Assembly (NCBI GenBank): GCA_958299035.1 | Contig: CATQJL010000001.1 | Location: 49,664,461 to 49,728,460 of the forward strand | Reading direction: 5' to 3' | DNA: 64,000 nt | Source of the DNA: Cylicocyclus nassatus | Taxonomy: Eukaryota; Nematoda; Chromadorea; Rhabditida; Strongylidae | Shown here: positions 54,018 through 63,756 of the stretch, piece by piece | Layout: each line of letters begins with the position of its first letter | Numbering within the stretch: position 1 is the stretch's first letter | Made by a program: the position numbers and the translations under genes | The notes under the pieces: model-generated | Database searches by the model: none | What the model saw: the letters and a program-made list of their open reading frames with translations, nothing else | Told to the model about the DNA's origin: nothing

Positions 54018-57000
54018 ATGCTTAATTCTGACGAGGGGACTTCTCGCCCCCATGCTAGCCCCGTCGGGCCTCTGCCAGTGAATGCGCCTACTCCTTGCCC
54101 TAGCCCTGTTGGGCCTCAGCCAGTGGAAACCGCAGGTCAGAAATGACCCTTCCTATGCCGTGTTTCGGCCCCAACCAGTGTTAATTATTACTAACTTATA
54201 TACATGATTTTATCATCACACATCAATGCCTTCTTATTTTAGTTGCTGCGTCCGATGAGCCGATGGAGCGCGGATCATCCATCCTCTCCGAATCTATTGA
54301 CGCAGTTTCCGACCAGTCCATATCCCTCGCTCGGATGTCTCTCGAAGAGCCAAGCAATGTTCCAGAAGTCATGGACGTTACACCCGCATCGGCACGAATG
54401 CAGCCTTCTAGGTTAGTCTTCATAATATTCGTTTCTCTTCTATTTGAGTTTCCTTGAGTTTTCTTAAGTTTTTTTTCTTTTCCTTTCGTTCGTGCAGTGT
54501 TCCTTGGTATAGTGCTTCGCAGTCCTCCTCCGGCGCCTCTAGGAGGGACTCTGATACGCCCGCAGCCCAACGTCGGGAAATTGTTTGGGAACCCTTGCCT
54601 CAGCCCCGGGCCTCTCGCCCCTTTCCCCAGGTTCCCCCTGATACACCGGACAACTTTTCGCACCCGTTGATTAACTCACATCCGTGGGCTGCTCTAGTTA
54701 GACCCCGTCTATTACCCCTTAGCTCCCTGACGGAACACGACGTCACCAACGAGATGCCTGTAGAAGACTACCGTCATATACCGTCATCGGGGTATCAAAC
54801 TGACAAGTTCACTAAGTGGCTCTTCCCCTTCGTCAACCCGGAGCGTGTAGGACGAACGGAACGCATTCCCCTCATCGAACTTCAGACCCTCGAAGCAGCC
54901 GTGCGCTTCCGGCTCGAGTGTAATTCTATCAAGGACCAGCTCCTGTCTGGCGCCTATACCCGTGTTGAGAACACCCGTCAGCAGACCCCGAAGGGCAAGA
55001 ACCCTACGTTGTCGGGACCCCCTCCGGTTATCCGTGGACGACGTCCAGTTCTGTATCAAGTGGTTGCCACGAATCGAGGCGCAGGACTCATCCTCGAAAC
55101 GAAGGACTTCTTCGTACCGGGACCCGACCAAAAAGAACTCCAGTGCCTCACTCTGGATCAGTTTGCCACCAACATCCAGTCCGACCTGCGAGGTTTCGAC
55201 AAATCGATGGTCTCTGTTAAGGACTTCGTCTGGATTTGGACCGTGGAGCCCACCCCCCAAGCGATTCGAGATCCACAAATGATTCTGGAACGCGCCCGTT
55301 CACCGCGTACATACACGCTGGATAACGACGCTGTGTTCTTCTTTCGCGCGGCTACATTTGCCTTCGCGACGCCTCAGCCTCGCCAGAACATCCTCGGCAA
55401 CGTCATTCACATCTACCGTAAGGACAACGTCGTTCCGCATAAGTTTTCGGCCGGCTTCGCGGGAGCCCCGGAATCGGTCATCATCACGGCTGCCCTGACG
55501 GACTTCAACATCGCCGACATTCGGGAAGATGAGATGTTAGTAGGCCAGGCGCGTTATAACGTTTCCACAGCAATTCGCTTCTCGGAGCCGCCAGTGTCAG
55601 TGAAGGCTAGAAAGAGGCTCTGCGATCTCGTTCGCCGCACTGTACCCTGCCACCCACGCGAAGGAATTCTACCACTTTCGGTGAGCAGGCTGGAACCCGA
55701 AGAGCAGGAATGGATCGACGATCGCGACCACGAGTTCAACAGCATTATCACCAACCCTTCGCTCGCCCAGCTAAGGATGGCGCACCTCTTCAATATGGCA
55801 TGTTCCACGCTGGCCGCCGTCAAATCCGACAGTGATAACCGACTGACGCATTGGGTAGAGGCAGCGATGACCTCAACACGCATATACCCACTCCAGGTCG
55901 TCTTCACCATCCCAGGAATGTCATCCGAGAGAGGTTGGGAGCGCGGTCGCCCGGTCGAATTCTGGATCGATGGAGCTCCTCACACCATCATCTTGGCAGT
56001 GCACCACGTCGATGTCAACCCGGAAACGCGTGAGCTCCGCGCCACCCTCGTGGCGTACCCGTGGTCCAACGACTCCCTCGCGGAAGCTACTCAACGCTTT
56101 GGGACCTTCGTCGACAACGTCTTCCATCTCATCGCCACTGTTCGCTTGGGCAAGTCCCCTGTAGCATCCGAACCAGCGTACGAAGCGATCTCGCGTATGG
56201 AAATCTTCGACAACGTTAGCCCAGGATCTCTGGCCGATAGGACGATCAAACGGATTTACAACGTTTCCTTTGGAGTGCTCTCCTACACCCCGTGTTCGTG
56301 TGCCTCAGTTGTCTGAACATGACCAGCTCGTCTTTCGCACTAATGCCAACCCCCTCAGCCTATCCCCAGATCAGTGCAAGGCAGTCGAATTGGGATGCTC
56401 GGACTACTCTATTGTAGCCATCCAAGCGGCGTACGGAACTGGGAAGACGGTGGTAGGGGCAGTTATTGCTAGCCTCCTCGCGACCAGCCAAAACAAACGA
56501 GTAATCGTAACGGCTTCAACCAATAATGCCGTGGCACAATTCGCGAAGACGTTGATGGAGATTCGCAATGAACCAGCTATTAACGTGGTACGGTACGTAT
56601 CGGACACCGCGGCTGCCGAAGATCAGACTCCACTAGCCGTCGACCTGAACGAAGTTCTGAAGACCCTCGGCGATGCCTTCGCCTCGACGTTGAGTGAACA
56701 AGAGCAAAACATCTGCCGTCGTTTCAAGGAAGGACGCCTTCGGTTTGAACATTACCAAGGGCAGATCAACCAGGAGCTCACAGAGCAACAGCGGGACGAA
56801 TATATCCTCGCCGAGAAGGACGTCTCCAATACGATTGAGAAGATGGTGCGCATTATGTTTAAAGTTCGACCACCACACATCATCTGTGTGACTACGGCGT
56901 CTCTTCTCAACACCTCGGGACCGAATGGATTATTCGAGAAGTACTTGGGAAGTTTCTCTACTCTAATCAGTGACGAAGCATCCCAGATCCCCGAGCCGGT

Positions 57001-57783
57001 GCTCATCGCGATGGCCAACAGACTCCCTCAGGTTCGTCACATCTGCATCGGCGACGTGCACCAACTCGAACCTCATATCCGATGCTCGAGGAACTCGAAC
57101 CCAGCCCGTTTCGGAGCGAAAAGCGTTATGGATGTCCTGATGAGATCCCGAACCGTCCCCGTAGCGTCGTTGGTCACCACTTTTCGTTCCCATCCACGTC
57201 TGAACGACTTGCCAAACTTCTTCGTTTACCAGGGCCAGCTAAGGAGTGGTGTCACAGAGGCTCAACGTGCACTTATGTTCCGCGCAATGCGCTTCCCTGA
57301 TGGACAGACCCCGTTTCTATTCTTAGACGTGGCCGGAAACTCGGAGAGGGCTGCGAGTCGCTCCTATTTCAATGAGGCGGAAGCCGAAGTGTGACGATAG
57401 TCCAACGCTTACGAGCCCGATATATCGAACCTTCATCGATATGCATCTTGTCGTTCTACAAGGAGCAATTGCGCAGGCTGTTGCCGTTCGCCCAGAGAAA
57501 TCAAGTGGAGCTAGCCACCATCGACTCCATTCAAGGACGTGAAAAAGACGTCGTCATCTTACTGACAACTCGCACGGATATGACAGCCACCTCTGCCGAA
57601 TTCCTGGACGAGTACAAGCGATTGAACGTTGCTCTGACCCGGTCCCGCCACGATTTGTTAGTCCTGGGGCATACCGAGTCCCTTTGGAAAGTTAGGTCCT
57701 GGACCACCATCCTTCGTTGGGCTGATGAGCGCCATGCGATCATCCCTGCCACGGATCTCGGTCAGTACCTTCCAGTTGAATGA
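54018..57783 (+). CDS. Upf1-like SF1 helicase with large N-terminal region, spliced, carried by the retroelement (two frameshifts)
   Basis: Exons 54018-54135, 54243-54411 and 54498-57783. The two small GT-AG introns (106 and 86 nt) have consistent phases and give about 1,190 codons. The N-terminal 100 residues are Pro/Ser-rich with a repeated SPVGPxPV unit. Residues about 100-690 are a GC-rich, unrecognised region. The C-terminal part has SF1 motifs in order: YGTGKT (Walker A, about 56,430), IVTASTNNAVAQF (Ia), SDEASQIPEP (Walker B, DEAS), ICIGDVHQLEP (III), TTFRSHPRLND, TIDSIQGREKDVV (V) and LNVALTRSRHDLL (VI), the pattern of Upf1/SMG-2-type RNA helicases. Frame changes near 56,260-56,310 (a 46-nt intron with a poor donor is an alternative) and at GTGTGA near 57,380 break this copy. 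It likely acts on the element's RNA or against RNA surveillance; this is inference. Confidence 0.85.
54136..54242 (+). other. Intron 1 of the helicase gene
   Basis: Donor GCAG^GTCAGA and acceptor TTATTTTAG^TT. Removal joins a split Val codon and keeps the frame open. Confidence 0.7.
54412..54497 (+). other. Intron 2 of the helicase gene
   Basis: Donor TCTAG^GTTAGT and acceptor with a pyrimidine-rich tract, CGTTCGTGCAG^TG. Removal joins a split Ser codon. Without removal a stop (TGA at about 54,456) ends the frame. Confidence 0.75.
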
Positions 57784-57955
57784 TCTCAAGCAGCTATTCT
57801 GGTGAGGATATTTGAGCTTTTTCCTGTTTTTAGTTCGCTTTACCTCTAGTTTACTTTTATTCTGCCTTTTGCTTCCATCTCCTGTTTTCTATCCAATTCG
57901 TCCTCCTCAGACCTCGTCAATTCCTAAAATTAAGTCCGAGGACGGACTTGTTGGT

Positions 57956-57967
57956 AAAAGGGGGAGG
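57956..57967 (+). promoter_or_regulatory. Polypurine tract
   Basis: AAAAGGGGGAGG directly in front of the 3' LTR is the expected plus-strand primer. It shows that the helicase gene lies inside the reverse-transcribed unit. Confidence 0.85.
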
Positions 57968-57968
57968 T

Positions 57969-58330
57969 GTAAGCATGTCTACTCATGCTTCTTCGTCGGA
58001 CGATGACTCATATGTTTAGGGGCGTGACGATGACGGTCAAGCGATGCTCTCGAGGAGTTGCTCCGATGCTCGGTCGCCGAGTGGACTTTTGTATCACCTC
58101 TCCCCGTAACCTCTTTGGGCCGTCGCCGTACCACCAGTGCTCATGCTGATCTCAACTATATGATCTCCTTATTCGTTGTGCCTATTGTTCGTATCCCGAT
58201 ATTGCTCATTAACCATTGATCTTGCTCATTAATGATACACATATCGTTATCGCTATAACAGATAAATCATATAAGTTCGGATCAGTGTTTCTACCGGTAT
58301 GTCAGCACGTCTCCGCGGCGCTACGCTTAC
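57969..58330 (+). repeat. 3' LTR
   Basis: A 362-bp copy of the 5' LTR, followed by the target duplication TACACT (58331-58336). No AATAAA is visible inside, so the polyadenylation signal is not assigned. Confidence 0.95.
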
Positions 58331-58336
58331 TACACT

Positions 58337-58770
58337 ACGTATAGACATGTAAGGTAGAGCAGCACGAAATCGTGTGATCGCACGACTGCGCACTGCTTTG
58401 CCTTACATGCAGGTTGTGAGTGTTTCGATGAACCTCAACTAGCGAAGATGCGTCGAAGATATCGATATCTCGAGATTTCACATATTTCTACTACAAACAT
58501 GTCTAGCAGTGCCTTAGCTCTTCAGTATAACTTTAGACGACTTCATCGCGTTCATGGGATGATAGTCGACTTTGAAAACAAGCCGTAATTCCCTGGGGAT
58601 CGACCAAGGCATTACACGAAACGGTGGAATCGGCCTTATGGCATTATGCTGTTATCCATTATACTCATGTATAAGAACTTTTACAAAGCAGACAGAAAAG
58701 GAATAATACAGATATCGAGGGTAGCGAGATATGACATCCCATCTCAGATCCGCTCTCCTCCCCAGACGTA
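58337..58770. mobile_element. Right half of the fold-back element split by the LTR element
   Basis: The outer part (58,690-58,765) mirrors 43,459-43,556. The inner part next to the LTR (TGATCGCACGACTGCGC) resembles 43,270-43,292. Ends approximate. Confidence 0.5.
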
Positions 58771-59480
58771 GGTAGAGGCTACTGAAGGCGCAAAAGCAGT
58801 ACTAGTTGAGCGGGCGGAAACGCGACCTGCGCGTATCTACAACGTTCTACATGCCCCGTGAAATCCAATTGCCCGCGCGTGCTCTGAACACCAACGCGCG
58901 GCGCGGCTGGAAACATTCGGTCCCGAAGCGCTACAGGCTTTTTGCGAGCGACAATGAGCGCGCACCCTTTCCATACATATTTTTTTAAACTTTTGAAGGG
59001 ACCCTTTGTCAAGATATACTTTGCATTGACGAGAACAACATGAAAGTTAAAGAAAGATTTCCTGATAGTAAACGCTGACAGTCGTTCGCGACGACCGCTC
59101 GCTTACGCTGGTTTTGAAGGCACGGCGCGGGCAATTAGGTTTTATGGCTCCTATACGTAAGTTCCAATCCTGTTTAGGCGAAAATTGGATTGGCGGGAAT
59201 CCGCCTCGCAATAGTTCGCGGCGTTTCGCAGCTACAGTATGTCAAATTGTGACAATAATCCATGTCTGTGTCTCTTCATTCCATCAATCTTTACTTGGCA
59301 AAATGCCAGGACTGTCCGCTCGCAATGCCTCTCGCGATGCGGACGCGCTGCTCCGCTTCAAATGCCTCGCCTACTCCGAATTGGAACATACTGTCCTGCG
59401 CCTCATGCGCTCTGCGGCTAAAAAAGCCGTGTTTGCGCCCAATGACGATGCGCCTTCGTCATGCAGCAGCCTATACAGGA
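58771..59480. other. Intergenic spacer
   Basis: GC-rich patches but no gene motif. The 190-codon frame at 59114-59686 runs from here across a fold-back arm and is not called. Confidence 0.35.
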
Positions 59481-61080
59481 CTCCTAAATTGCAGAGTCGT
59501 TTGCACCAGCCGCGCTGGTCCCGCGCGAGCGCGTCGCATTTTGTTCGGCTAAGGCCGGGCATTTTGCCAGGCCTTGGCCGAGAAAATACAATTCCGGCGC
59601 CGGCATTGTATTTTCTCGACCCGTCTCTTTTCTTTGTTTTTTTGCTCATTGAGCACTCCGAGCCTCATCATAATTTTTCGAAGTAGTCCCATGCCAGCAA
59701 TCAGCCACGCAGTTCCTTTGTACCCCTAGGTGTCAATTCGGAGAGGTACGGGTGTGTCACTTACTCACTTGCTCAACTTTAATGTTTTCTATGATAGGTA
59801 TAATATCATGGAAAACATGGTAGGTATAATATGATGATAGGTGTAATATCAGAACAGTCTCTAAATGTTCACGGTTTTTGTGATTTGCCAAGTGCTAGTT
59901 ACGAATCGGTTATTTGTTTCATTGCGCTTTTCTTGTCAGAATTCTCAGCATGGCAAAAAAAGTTATTGTGGCTCAGTCAATTCGGAGAGGTACAGGTGTG
60001 CTGGTGAGCATGTGCAAGTAAATTTAGCAGATGCACTCACTCCGAAGTCTGACCATTTCGTGTATGAAGTGAAGAACTGAGCGTCGTACACCTAATTTGC
60101 AGCAATATTCAAACCTAATGTGATACAGCTGCCATTCCTGCTTCAGGGAACTTCCCAAATTCTAGCAAACTGCAGGACAATGTGCTCCTTTTATGTTGCA
60201 GAATCTTATATATAAAGCTGAATGTCTGTCTGTCTGTATGTCTGTCTGTCTGTCTGTCTGTCTGTACGTATGTGCGGAATAGAAATTTTTATTTCTGATC
60301 CGATCGGGACCAAACTTGGCACACATATACTTCGGGGCAGGGAGCGTGTCATAGGCTACTTTTCGTTATCGATCGATATCGATTTTATCGATTTTTTGCA
60401 AAATTTGAGCTACGGGGCTGGGAGTTGGCACAGGGGGGTAATCGAGCATGCTGATTACGAATATAATAATGACAGGGCCGGGCGGAGCCGGGTTTGCCAG
60501 CTAGTAACATATAAAGAATTTTGTTGACTTTTCAACGGTAGGAGGAAAGCTTGCTATATTCCGCAACCATGGTTTGCTTCAGTTCGATGTAAGCAAAGAA
60601 CAGCGCAATAAAACAAATAATCGATCCGTAACTTGCACATGGCACACTCACAAAAACCGTGCACATTTAGAGACTGTTCTGATATTACACCTATCATCAT
60701 ATACCTATCATGTTTTCCATGATATTATACCTATCATAGAAAAGATTAAAGTTGAGCAAGTGAGTAAGTGACACACCCGTACCTCTCCGAATTGACTAAG
60801 CCACAATAACTTTTTTGTCATGCTGAGAATCCTAAAAAACAACCTAGGGGTACGAAGGAACTGTGAGGCCGATTGCCGGCATGTGACTACTTCGCAAAAT
60901 TATGATGAGGCTCGGAGTGCTCAATGAGCAAAAAAAAACAAAAAGAGACGAAACGGCCGAGAAAATACAATGCCGGCGCCGGCTCCATCGTCGAAGCCTG
61001 ACGGAATGCCCGGACGCGACGCGGTCGCGCGGGACCGGCGCCGCTGATGCAAACGACGCTGCAATTTAGGAGCCCTTTAC
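59480..61080. mobile_element. Large fold-back element with a Helitron in its loop
   Basis: The left arm (about 59,480-59,870) and right arm (about 60,655-61,080) mirror each other: TTTAGAGACTGTTCTGATAT, TACCTCTCCGAATTGAC and GAGAAAATACAATGCCGGC blocks are present in both, in opposite orientation. A block containing CTCAGCATG..AAAAAAGTTATTG lies in place in the right arm. On the left it has moved to 59,940-60,000, so the left arm is rearranged. The loop contains the Helitron at 60,204-60,504. Confidence 0.6.
60204..60504 (+). mobile_element. Non-autonomous Helitron, simple form, 301 bp
   Basis: A^TCTTATATATAAAGCTGAA at the 5' end and GGGTTTGCCAGCTAG^T at the 3' end, with CCGGGCGGAGCCGGG hairpin sequence just inside. 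It is the cleanest full copy of the family: a short CTGT array, one GACCAAACTTGGCACACATA body and one ATCGAT segment. Confidence 0.88.
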
Positions 61081-61230
61081 GTGCATACGGGCCTCGGACT
61101 GAGCTCGACGTGAGCGGCTTGGGTGTCGCGTGGTTGCTTCGCCTCCCTGCGCCGCATTCAGGGGCGAGCTCTGACATCTTCCCACTCCTAATTCAGACGA
61201 CACAATAATGATAGTGCGGCGCATAGTTTA

Positions 61231-62155
61231 GGGAGCTTCCAGACCGCGCCGGTTGCCGCTTTTGCAGCCATTAGCCGCCTTCGCGCCCGTTGCCGCTATT
61301 GAGCCGAAGCGCAGTGGGTCAAGCCATTGTTTCCCTGGCGCGTGTGTGGCGCGGAAGCTCATTGATCAATATATTTTTTTGCGTTTTTTCCATCTGTTTG
61401 TTTGTTATAGGCTATGGTTGATCGAAGACTTGAGACATTATCGTTGAGGACAGATACACTAAGTAGCATAATTCAGATGGAGTTCACAAAATGAATTGTT
61501 CACTGCGTTTTTTTTTTCAAATTTTGTTATGCTCAAGCTTCACGCTTTTGTGAATGATGCTATTGAGAAGCTGGGTGAGATACTGAAAAGCATTTGTGCA
61601 AATCCATAATGATGCGCGGAGTAAGCAAACCGCATAACCCACAACAAATATGAAATTTGAGCTCAACACGAAAACGAAAATGTAAGTAGCAAGGAACTTT
61701 AGGAGTGGGTAACGTATTTACGCCCTAGTTCAATATATGTTGTAGGTGATGGGGTTTTCTATGCTTGCACCCATGCCTCATCATAATTGCGCAAATGCTC
61801 TTCAACATTGCATGCAGCTTCCTTAGCCGCATCATTCACACAAAGCACAAAACTTGAGCTCAATAAAGATTGAAAAAAGGAATAAACAGGTCACTTCGTA
61901 AACTCTGGTCAATATAGGCGATACTTAGCGCATCTGTCCTCAACGGTAATGTTTCAAGTCTTCGATCAACCACTATCCAAAAACTCGTACCTCCAAAGCA
62001 AACTATAACAAACAAAATGAAAACAGATGTAAAAAACGCAGAAAATATACATCAATGAGTTTTCGCGCCACACGCGCGCCAGGAAAACAATGGCTTGACC
62101 CACTGCGCTTCGGCTGCAATAGCGGCAACCGGCGCGGTCTGGAAGCTCCCTTAGG
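61231..62155. mobile_element. Fold-back element, about 925 bp
   Basis: Inverted arms of 200-240 bp: GGGAGCTTCCAGACCGCGCC / GGCGCGGTCTGGAAGCTCCC, AGTGGGTCAAGCCATTGTTT, GGCGCG(T)GTGTGGCGCG and GACTTGAGACATTATCGTTG are present in both orientations. The centre is unique and AT-rich. Non-coding. Confidence 0.7.
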
Positions 62156-63190
62156 CGAGGCAATTGCGCGGGACTGAGTCGGAGTGTAGATACCACAAAA
62201 CAATCGTAGCTTTTATCCATGCGGGCGAAGCAGAAAAAACAGTGGGCTACTCTATGGCTAAACTATTCCGAGAATGTCTAATGGTGGGTGTGTGTTCTGC
62301 GTACGGCTGCTGCGATTATACAGCCTATGTCAGGGTGAACACATCCAAGATTCGTTATGGCTACCATTCGAGTCATTCGTAACTCAATATGCATTATGCA
62401 CAAAATGGGCGCCCTTACGACTTCTCAACTAAAATATGTTAAATCTCAGGAGACTCCTCCTTGTTTTCCTCTCTATTTTGAGCTTGATTAGATGACTTTG
62501 AAATAGTAGTTCGCAGTTCCACAATTTGTTATGCTAGGAAGCTTTCATTAGTTTCTCGGTTGTGCCGCGCACTGTTAGGGTCACATATCAAGCTACAAAT
62601 GATTCGCACATATGGGGCCGATAGTGAGCCGCGCGGGTCCGTACGCACTTTTGGCAACCGCGTTTTCCAACTCTACTACTCGACTGGCTTTTTCTCATAC
62701 ATATGACGGCATTTAACTGAAGCCGTATACCTTACTTCGCGGTACTCTGTGTAAATTCGCAATGACTGAAATTTCGTCAAGTGAAATGCTCCGCAGAGAG
62801 GTGAGACTTTTGCCAATGTCTCTGAGTTGTATGTATTTACATACATGGTTTATCAACTGATATCCATTTGATTGAAGCTCTGCCTTTCCCACGCTCACGG
62901 TGGGAAAGTGGCCAGCGAGCCTAACGCGAAAGAGGTGCAGAGTCCAGGCGAAGCGGCCGCGCGTGTGCGGAAATGCTGGTGCTCCCGACGCTGGACTTTC
63001 CCTCGCGAATAAAATTGAGCCGCGGCTTGCCACACAAATAAATCTAGGGTCGCGGATGGTCAGTCCAAGAAATTAGCGCTCGCGCACCGCCAAAAAACGA
63101 CGGAAGGGACCGCGGATGCTCGCAATAATTGTCTGAGAAGCGCGCTTTGCATGAGTCAGACTTGAAGCTTTTGTTATAACTTACGGAAGC
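62156..63190. other. Intergenic spacer
   Basis: No gene supported. TGAGCCGCGGCTTG at 63,017 recalls the GGCCGAGCCGCGG motif of 33 kb. Confidence 0.35.
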
Positions 63191-63756
63191 GAGTGTATGT
63201 CAAGAGGCGCGATTTTTATTGCCAGAAGGACACCAAATGGCACATAATAAGTGTTTTACGACTTTCTAGAAATATTCAAATTCCAAGATGAGATGTATTA
63301 GATAGTTGCAGGGGTTGTTCAATCCTAATACTTTCAAATCGGTTCAGAACAGCAATTTTCAAGGTCAAAAACCCATGAAAATGCAATTAAGAACAAATCT
63401 CTATATATATAAAGCAGAAAATCTGTGAGTTTGTGTGTTTATGCACATTCGGGTGCAGGATGTGCAGGGTTTGCAGGGTGTTCACGGTGTGCGGGGTGTG
63501 CAGGGTGGGGAGGGGGTAAGTGAACATGCTGATTCGAATACATTATTGACGGGACCGGTCGGAGCCGGGTTTGCCAGCTCGTTTATGAATATTTCTGTCC
63601 GATTTCCAGCAAAAGCCACCAAACTCAGCAGGTGGTAACCTCATACAGATGGTAAGCTTGTCACTTTTTTGGTACTTTTTGAAGACTCGCATAGCACTAA
63701 ACTGGAGTTTAAAGTTAGTGACAGCCGGAGAAATCGCGCCTTTTGACCGTCTCTCC
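63191..63756. mobile_element. MITE family with TCAAGAGGCGCGAT ends, copy 3, holding a short Helitron
   Basis: Left end GAGTGTATGTCAAGAGGCGC and right end GCGCCTTTTGACCGTCTCTC. It aligns with the 26.4-kb copy over its length, except for the 184-bp insertion at 63,398-63,581. Confidence 0.7.
63398..63581 (+). mobile_element. Short Helitron derivative, 184 bp
   Basis: It starts TCTCTATATATATAAAGC after an A and ends GTTTGCCAGCTCG before a T. The 3' tetranucleotide is CTCG instead of CTAG. Comparison with the uninterrupted sister MITE at 26,605 shows the empty site (ACAAA^T). The interior contains TGCAGGGTGT-type repeats instead of the usual CTGT array. Confidence 0.75.

Larger units (their letters stand above)
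43711..58330 (+). mobile_element. Ty3/Gypsy-type LTR retrotransposon with Env-like and Upf1-like helicase genes, 14.6 kb
   Basis: Two 362-bp LTRs in direct orientation differ at five positions (98.6% identity), begin and end with the inverted hexamer GTAAGC / GCTTAC, and are flanked by TACACT at 43705-43710 and 58331-58336. Internal order: PBS, long leader, gag, Env-like glycoprotein, protease, reverse transcriptase, RNase H, integrase, spliced helicase gene, polypurine tract. RT-RH-IN order and motifs (YLDD, DX35E) place it in Ty3/Gypsy. Even without its two nested insertions (about 770 bp) it is roughly twice the size of a typical Gypsy element. Interrupting lesions: about seven frame changes, a Helitron at 50,040 and a fold-back at 52,227. 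It is young by LTR identity but cannot make its polyproteins from this copy without frame correction. Confidence 0.93.

Noticed and set aside
54223..54663. 146-codon minus-strand frame opposite the helicase start, and other antisense frames at 54.8-57.2 kb
   Set aside because: These are shadows of the GC-rich helicase exons; the sense strand carries consistent splice phases and SF1 motifs.
56262..56307. A third, 46-nt intron explaining the frame change before the helicase motifs
   Set aside because: The acceptor TGTGCCTCAG is fair but the donor CAAC^GTTTCC is poor. A simple frameshift is equally likely, so I left it as a frame change and mention the alternative.
43711..58330. BEL/Pao assignment because of the extra Env-like gene
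   Set aside because: The RT-RNase H-integrase order, YLDD, the GPY/F-like C-terminus and the CCHC Gag fit Ty3/Gypsy; the Env-like gene alone does not decide the superfamily.
59114..59686. 190-codon plus-strand frame rich in Arg/Ser/Leu
   Set aside because: It runs from a spacer through a fold-back arm; there is no motif and overlapping frames are similarly open in the GC-rich arm.
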